Origin: Nocardioides alkalitolerans DSM 16699 | GTDB lineage: Bacteria; Actinomycetota; Actinomycetes; Propionibacteriales; Nocardioidaceae | Assembly: GCF_000426525.1 (NCBI RefSeq) | Contig: NZ_KE384533.1 | Span: 1,280,562 to 1,344,561 of the forward strand | Reading direction: 5' to 3' | DNA: 64,000 nucleotides | In this document: positions 60,387-64,000 of the stretch, piece after piece | How positions within the stretch are numbered: the stretch's first letter is position 1 | Layout: each line of letters begins with the position of its first letter | Notes under the pieces: generated by a model | Database searches by the model: none | Seen by the model: the letters and a program-made list of their open reading frames with translations, nothing else | Told to the model about the DNA's origin: nothing | Translations under genes and position numbers: made by a program

Positions 60387-61052
60387 GTGGAGCAGCAGAG
60401 ACGACCAATTCGCATCGCCATCGTCAACGACTACGAGCTCGTGGTCGCGGGTGTCGCCGGCATCCTCTCGGCGTACGCCGACCGCGTGGAGGTGGTCGAG
60501 CTCGACGCCCAGCGACCCGTCGTCAGCGACGTCGACCTGGTGCTCTACGACTCCTTCGGTCAGGTCCAGGGCAGCGACATGGACGTCGACGCGCTCCTGC
60601 AGGACACCGACGCCTGCCTGGCGGTGCTCAGCTGGAACACCCAGCCCGAGGTCGTGGCGCGCGCGATCTCCGCGGGAGCGGCGGGCTACATCTCGAAGGG
60701 GGTCTCGGGCGAGGAGCTCGTCGAGGCCATCGAGAAGATCTGCGGCGGCACGGTGGTGACGCCCGAGACCGCCCACCACGCCGACGGCGACGAGCTGGGC
60801 CGCTGGCCCGGTGAGGAGTTCGACCTCACGCCCCGCGAGTCCGAGGTGCTGGCCCTCATCTGCCAGGGCCTCAGCAACCAGGAGATCACCACCCGCGCGT
60901 TCATCGGCATCAACACGGTGAAGACCTACATCCGCACCCTCTACGCCAAGATCGGTGCGGAGAGCCGTTCGCAGGCCGTGCTGTGGGGCGTCGACCACGG
61001 GTTCCGCCCCGACGAGGTGCGCCACGTCGGTGGTCAGCGCGACGAGGTCTGA
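60387..61052 (+). CDS. LuxR/NarL-family response regulator
   Basis: A protein of 221 residues. The receiver begins IRIAIVNDYELVVAGVAGILS, with the Asp in VLYDSFGQV (residue 55) and Lys in GYISKGVSGEELVEA. The HTH is FDLTPRESEVLALICQGLSNQEITTRAFIGINTVKTYIRTLYAKIGAESRSQAVLWGVDHG. No kinase is adjacent. A 99-base piece of the gene (the linker) is present as a broken copy at 195-293. GTG 60387 is supported by a leaderless promoter. Confidence 0.85.
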   Translation: MEQQRRPIRIAIVNDYELVVAGVAGILSAYADRVEVVELDAQRPVVSDVDLVLYDSFGQVQGSDMDVDALLQDTDACLAVLSWNTQPEVVARAISAGAAGYISKGVSGEELVEAIEKICGGTVVTPETAHHADGDELGRWPGEEFDLTPRESEVLALICQGLSNQEITTRAFIGINTVKTYIRTLYAKIGAESRSQAVLWGVDHGFRPDEVRHVGGQRDEV

Positions 61053-61055
61053 GCC

Positions 61056-61502
61056 TCACTCCTCGACCGAGGCGTAGAACTCGCTGGACGTCCCGGGCTC
61101 CGTGACGTGCAGGGCGAGACTGAAACCGAGGTCGTCCGCCTCGGCCCGGCAGTCGGACGCCGCCGCGTCCGCGGAGGTGCTCCCGGGTGCGACGGGCGTG
61201 CACGAGAACTCGGCTGCCACCACCGCGACGAACTCCGTCGGGTCCATGGTGGTGGTGCCGTCGACGACGCGTCCGCCGGCCTGGGTGGAGCTGGAGCCTG
61301 CGTCGCAGTCGTCGGCGACCCCCACGCGCGTGGTGGCGGGGAGGCCGTCGAGAAGGTCGGCCAGCCGGTCCGCCTGACGTCCGCCCTCCGCCGAGCAGCT
61401 GGCGCTGTCGGGATCGCGCCGCTCGGCAGCGTCGACGAGGAGGATGCCGCCCGCGAGCACGACGAGGCAGCAGATGCCGAAGGCGATCAGCTGGGTGCGC
61501 AC
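61056..61502 (-). CDS. secreted or membrane-anchored hypothetical protein
   Basis: A protein of 148 residues with one N-terminal hydrophobic segment (QLIAFGICCLVVLAGGILLVDAA) that could be a signal anchor. The rest is acidic and Ser/Thr-rich, with four cysteines (CSAEGG, DDCDAG, FSCTPV, SDCRAE) that may form disulfides outside the cell. No family is recognised. GAGGAG precedes GTG 61502. It converges with the LuxR gene. Confidence 0.65.
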   Translation of the reverse strand: MRTQLIAFGICCLVVLAGGILLVDAAERRDPDSASCSAEGGRQADRLADLLDGLPATTRVGVADDCDAGSSSTQAGGRVVDGTTTMDPTEFVAVVAAEFSCTPVAPGSTSADAAASDCRAEADDLGFSLALHVTEPGTSSEFYASVEE

Positions 61503-61642
61503 GGGCGCTCCTCTCGGTCGGGAGCGCCATCATCGCCCAGACGGGCCCGCGTCGTCGGCGATCGCGGCGACGCGCCTCGCGACGGAGGCGGGGGACCGGA
61601 GCCTGTCCTGGGGAACCGGCGGGCTGAGGGGGCCGTGGTCGC

Positions 61643-61882
61643 TCAGCGCTCGACGATCCACCCGGGCCGGCCGGCAACGAGGTTCACGATGACGAAGACG
61701 AGTGCGTTGACTGCGATCGCGCAGCCCGTTGCGAGCAGGGCCCAGTCGATCCACGAAGAGGTGTCAGCCCCGCCTGCCGAGAGTCGGAGTGTGGCCGGCA
61801 GAACGATGCAGACTCCGACGACGACCTGGAGCGCCCACCAGGCCGCGCCCGGTCTCTTCCGGGGCCCGGACATCTCAGGCAT
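61643..61882 (-). CDS. small membrane protein, two helices
   Basis: A protein of 79 residues with two likely membrane helices (WWALQVVVGVCIVLPATLRL and IDWALLATGCAIAVNALVFVIVNLVAG) joined by a short Gly/Ser loop. No family is recognised. GGAAGG sits before ATG 61882. Composition is less GC-biased than in the metabolic genes. Confidence 0.6.
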   Translation of the reverse strand: MPEMSGPRKRPGAAWWALQVVVGVCIVLPATLRLSAGGADTSSWIDWALLATGCAIAVNALVFVIVNLVAGRPGWIVER

Positions 61883-61952
61883 CACACGACCTTCCGAGCG
61901 GACGAGAACGACCGCGACGGACCCCCGAGAGGTCCCCGCGGCCGATATCCGC

Positions 61953-62198
61953 TCAGTTCATGGAGTTCAGAATTGCCTGTCCGATGATGAATCCGGCCAC
62001 TCCCGCGACGATGCACCCGATCCCCACGTACATGCCGAGCGGGCGGTCTCCCTTGGCGTACGCGACGAAGCCCAGGACGGCGCCGATCGCCGCGATGATG
62101 GGAAAGAGGATGAACCCGATGACGCCGAGGACGATGCCGATGATGCTCATCGTGCGGGCGCTGCTGCTGCGGGTGGGCTGCGGTGCGTAGTTGCTCAT
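61953..62198 (-). CDS. small membrane protein, DUF4190-like
   Basis: A protein of 81 residues. The N-terminus is polar (MSNYAPQPTRSSSARTMS), followed by two helices (IIGIVLGVIGFILFPIIAAIGAVLGFVAYA and MYVGIGCIVAGVAGFIIGQAIL). The pattern resembles the small DUF4190 or YtxH-like tail-anchored proteins. A hairpin followed by TTTT (62297-62332) lies about 100 bases upstream on the same strand. Confidence 0.6.
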   Translation of the reverse strand: MSNYAPQPTRSSSARTMSIIGIVLGVIGFILFPIIAAIGAVLGFVAYAKGDRPLGMYVGIGCIVAGVAGFIIGQAILNSMN

Positions 62199-62296
62199 GC
62201 GGGTCCCCCAGGGGTGATGGTGGTCATGGTCCAGGGTGAGTACCCGAGGACGCGTCGAGCATGCCCACGAAAGTCCTTCGAGTGCGTTAAATGCGG

Positions 62297-62332
62297 AAAA
62301 GATTGCCGCTGTTGACGTCGCAGCGGGCAATC
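62297..62332 (-). terminator. intrinsic terminator reading left
   Basis: GATTGCCGCTG (62301-62311) and CAGCGGGCAATC (62321-62332) pair with a single bulge around nine bases. On the minus strand the stem is followed at once by TTTT. This is the one textbook Rho-independent terminator in the window and would end the transcript of the leftward genes at 62.5-63.2 kb. Confidence 0.7.
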
Positions 62333-62484
62333 GGATCAGAATTCTCGTACGTCCATGGGAAATGCATCCCACGTCTTTACCGAATCACTGGGACGAGGGG
62401 CGGGCCCCTGAGGAAGCCGCCCCAGGCGTGCCGATGAGCTGGCTCGACGACCGCCATCGTCGGCGCGTGCCCGTCAGGATGAGC

Positions 62485-62727
62485 TCAACGGAACGGCAGA
62501 GATGGCTCCGACGCCCTCGATGGCGACGGCTTCCGCTGCCACCGACGGACAGGGTCCACCGACGTGATCGAGATAGAGATCAGGCGGCCTGGCCGAATGG
62601 CGATACTGCCCATGAGAAAGATGAAGTTGGGCCGTGCGACGGCGGCCTCCGTGAAGGCCCGGTCGACCACCGTGATCGAGCCCGACGACGCGTAGCACGA
62701 GCTCACGGCCTCGATCGACTGGGTCAC
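62485..62727 (-). CDS. hypothetical protein, possibly truncated
   Basis: A protein of 80 residues starting at GTG 62727 and encoding MTQSIEAVSSCYASSGSITV... The first ~30 codons show strong third-position GC bias, then the bias weakens, as in a gene whose end was changed or cut. No family is recognised. An intrinsic terminator lies 150 bases downstream, consistent with transcription. Other frames here look weaker. Confidence 0.4.
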   Translation of the reverse strand: MTQSIEAVSSCYASSGSITVVDRAFTEAAVARPNFIFLMGSIAIRPGRLISISITSVDPVRRWQRKPSPSRASEPSLPFR

Positions 62728-62789
62728 CGGTCAACCCGTGATGGTGGGCCCTGAACCAGGACGAGTGGTGCTCGGTGCCCGCCGCGAGG

Positions 62790-63200
62790 TCAGGGCAACC
62801 GGACGTCGCGCAGCAGCTGGGACGTGCCGGCGACGGTCCCGATCCACGCGCTCAGCAGGACGACGACGATGCCGATCTGCGTGATCACCTCAAGGCCGGA
62901 GCCGCGCAGGACTGCGAGGAGCGTGACGGTGGCGAGGGTCGACGTCGGGATCACGACGGTGGCGGTGAACGCTTGGCGCAGCTGACCGCACCACCCCGCC
63001 AGCAGGCCCACCGTCAGCGCGTAGCCATAGAGCTGCCAGCTGCCGTGGCGCTGGTTCTTGCGTGTCCGCGGGTTCCACTGATCGTGGGCGTCCCACCCGA
63101 GCCACGCCATCCAGATGAGTGCCGCCGCGGTGGCGAGCAGGGCGGGAAGTGCGGTGAGGTGTGGTCGGCCCTCGTGCTGCGTCGGCCGTGTCGGGGTCAC
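62790..63200 (-). CDS. membrane protein of unknown function
   Basis: A protein of ~136 residues with three to four hydrophobic segments (ALPALLATAAALIWMAWLGW, LYGYALTVGLLAGWCGQL, TVVIPTSTLATVTLLAVL, ITQIGIVVVLLSAWIGTVA). The first part has DAHDQWNPRTRKNQRHGSWQ as an outer loop. No family is recognised. GTG 63200 is used; the frame is open to GTG 63293, which would add an Arg-rich stretch. The third-position bias is modest. Confidence 0.55.
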   Translation of the reverse strand: MTPTRPTQHEGRPHLTALPALLATAAALIWMAWLGWDAHDQWNPRTRKNQRHGSWQLYGYALTVGLLAGWCGQLRQAFTATVVIPTSTLATVTLLAVLRGSGLEVITQIGIVVVLLSAWIGTVAGTSQLLRDVRLP

Positions 63201-63309
63201 CCGACGAGGATGGACGAGCGCCGGCGGGTCGGCGTGAGCACGTGTGCTCAGAGTCTTCCGAGGACCCCCAAGGCGCTTTGCCCCGCGTGTCACCTCTTGA
63301 TCGGGGAAC

Positions 63310-63912
63310 TCAGATCTTCACGTGGGCGATGTCGCTGTCGTCGTCGTACGGAGGGGTGGGTTCACCGAACCGCTCCAGGGCGGTGACGTACCGGCCGCCG
63401 AACTCGACTCTCTCGATCGGCTTCAGCCGCCGCAGGCCCGAGGCTTGCGCCCAGGTGCCGTCATCGTTGATGGCGTGCAGCTCCAGGCGCCTCGTCCCCA
63501 CCCTGTGGATCTTGCCGACCTCGACGTGTCGCCAGTCGGGGGTGACGCGCTGGTGGAGCATGACCAGCTCGGCGCGGTCGGCGATCATCCGCAGCATCCC
63601 GCTCAGTGTCGCTGTGGGCTCGATGAGGAACGTGGTCACGGGCACCCCGAGCCCTGAGACTGCTCGGCTCATGAACTCGGAAGCTGGGTGCCATCTCACG
63701 CTCGTGATGTCCTTCAGACGGAAGAGCGCCACGTCGTCGAGGTAGGACCCTTGGATCAGGGTGTGCACGACGACCCACCGGTCGGTCAGCGCCAGGACGC
63801 GCCCGTACTTGGCGTTGTCCTGCCACGAGCCCGTGAGCTCGACCTCGACCCATCGTCCTTCGCGGCGAGCCCGCTCGAGTCGTCGAACCACCTTCTCGGC
63901 GGAATGTCCCAC
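63310..63912 (-). CDS. hypothetical protein
   Basis: A protein of 200 residues, not recognised. It begins HSAEKVVRRLERARREGRWVEVELTGSWQDNAKYGRVLALTDRWVVVHTLIQGSYLDDVALFRLKDITSVRWHPASEF, which looks like a compact beta-rich domain. No membrane segment is seen. GTG 63912 lies in the perfect palindrome TCCCACGTGGGA (63907-63918), which may be an operator. Codon bias is lower than in the core genes, suggesting an acquired or weakly expressed gene. Confidence 0.6.
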   Translation of the reverse strand: MGHSAEKVVRRLERARREGRWVEVELTGSWQDNAKYGRVLALTDRWVVVHTLIQGSYLDDVALFRLKDITSVRWHPASEFMSRAVSGLGVPVTTFLIEPTATLSGMLRMIADRAELVMLHQRVTPDWRHVEVGKIHRVGTRRLELHAINDDGTWAQASGLRRLKPIERVEFGGRYVTALERFGEPTPPYDDDSDIAHVKI

Positions 63913-63918
63913 GTGGGA
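63907..63918. promoter_or_regulatory. perfect 12-base palindrome over a start codon
   Basis: TCCCACGTGGGA spans the GTG start of the gene at 63912. A repressor bound here would block translation or initiation. No cognate regulator can be named. Confidence 0.35.
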
Positions 63919-64000
63919 AGTGTGTCAGTTCGCGTGCCACGACCGCCGAGATTTCGCCTGCCACCTGGGCAAGACGAAGCAGGATCTCCTAGTACTTCCG

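Noticed and set aside
62236..62754. A 172-codon plus-strand gene in the 62.3-62.7 kb gap
   Set aside because: Codon bias is poor and the frame crosses a clear leftward terminator; the leftward frame is better.

Overview
The window is high-GC actinobacterial chromosome, most like Nocardioides or a close relative. The grounds are the strong G/C bias at third codon positions, frequent GTG starts, many 4-base GTGA gene overlaps, a 13E12/DUF222 HNH gene and SigB/F-type stress regulation. The family assignment is inference. No tRNA, rRNA, CRISPR array, prophage or intact insertion sequence was seen. Gene starts fall into two classes: classical GGAGG-type ribosome sites, and apparently leaderless starts with a TANNNT -10 element 6-7 bases before the start codon.

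Layout. 0-5.2 kb: a 99-base broken copy of the LuxR gene found at 60.4 kb, abutting a REP-like hairpin; a DUF222/HNH gene; a two-component system; an HMG-CoA lyase. 5.2-18 kb: stress and signalling genes (hemerythrin, LuxR regulators, PAS histidine kinase, RidA, STAS protein, alcohol dehydrogenase, flavin reductase, SpoIIE-type phosphatase beside a SigB/F-type sigma factor, PPOX protein, cardiolipin synthase). 18.1-31.3 kb: an aldarate catabolic island. Galactarate/talarate and glucarate dehydratases feed KdgD and 2,5-dioxovalerate dehydrogenase to give 2-oxoglutarate. A 2-hydroxyacid dehydrogenase, a TauE-type exporter, a LysR regulator, a complete TctCBA transporter, a universal stress protein and a GlcD-type oxidase follow. 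31.4-38.4 kb: phenylacetate catabolism, with an enoyl-CoA hydratase, PaaABCDE, a PaaH-like dehydrogenase and a TetR regulator with a candidate operator before paaA. 38.7-43.7 kb: mixed metabolic genes. 43.9-51.7 kb: one leftward operon with a peptide-type ABC transporter, its own LysR regulator, a carbon-nitrogen hydrolase and an HpcH/HpaI aldolase. An AT-rich candidate operator precedes it. 52.2-54.4 kb: ethanolamine ammonia-lyase EutBC without microcompartment genes. 54.6-59.7 kb: a GntR/UTRA regulator divergent from a glycerol-kinase-like, GlpA-like and GlpB-like operon, with a perfect 22-base palindrome between them. 59.7-61 kb: a HAD phosphatase and a LuxR regulator with overlapping back-to-back leaderless promoters. 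61-64 kb: small, mostly membrane, poorly characterised genes of more relaxed composition.

The most unusual structure is a family of three repeat clusters (32.2, 43.8 and 52.1 kb). They are built from an 18-base core (CGAGYTGTCGCGTCTGCA) in direct copies at an exact 32-base pitch, followed by inverted copies at 19- or 32-base pitch. Each lies within 5-18 bases of the stop codon of a leftward gene. They look like a REP/terminator-type element family and are the best candidate here for something undescribed.
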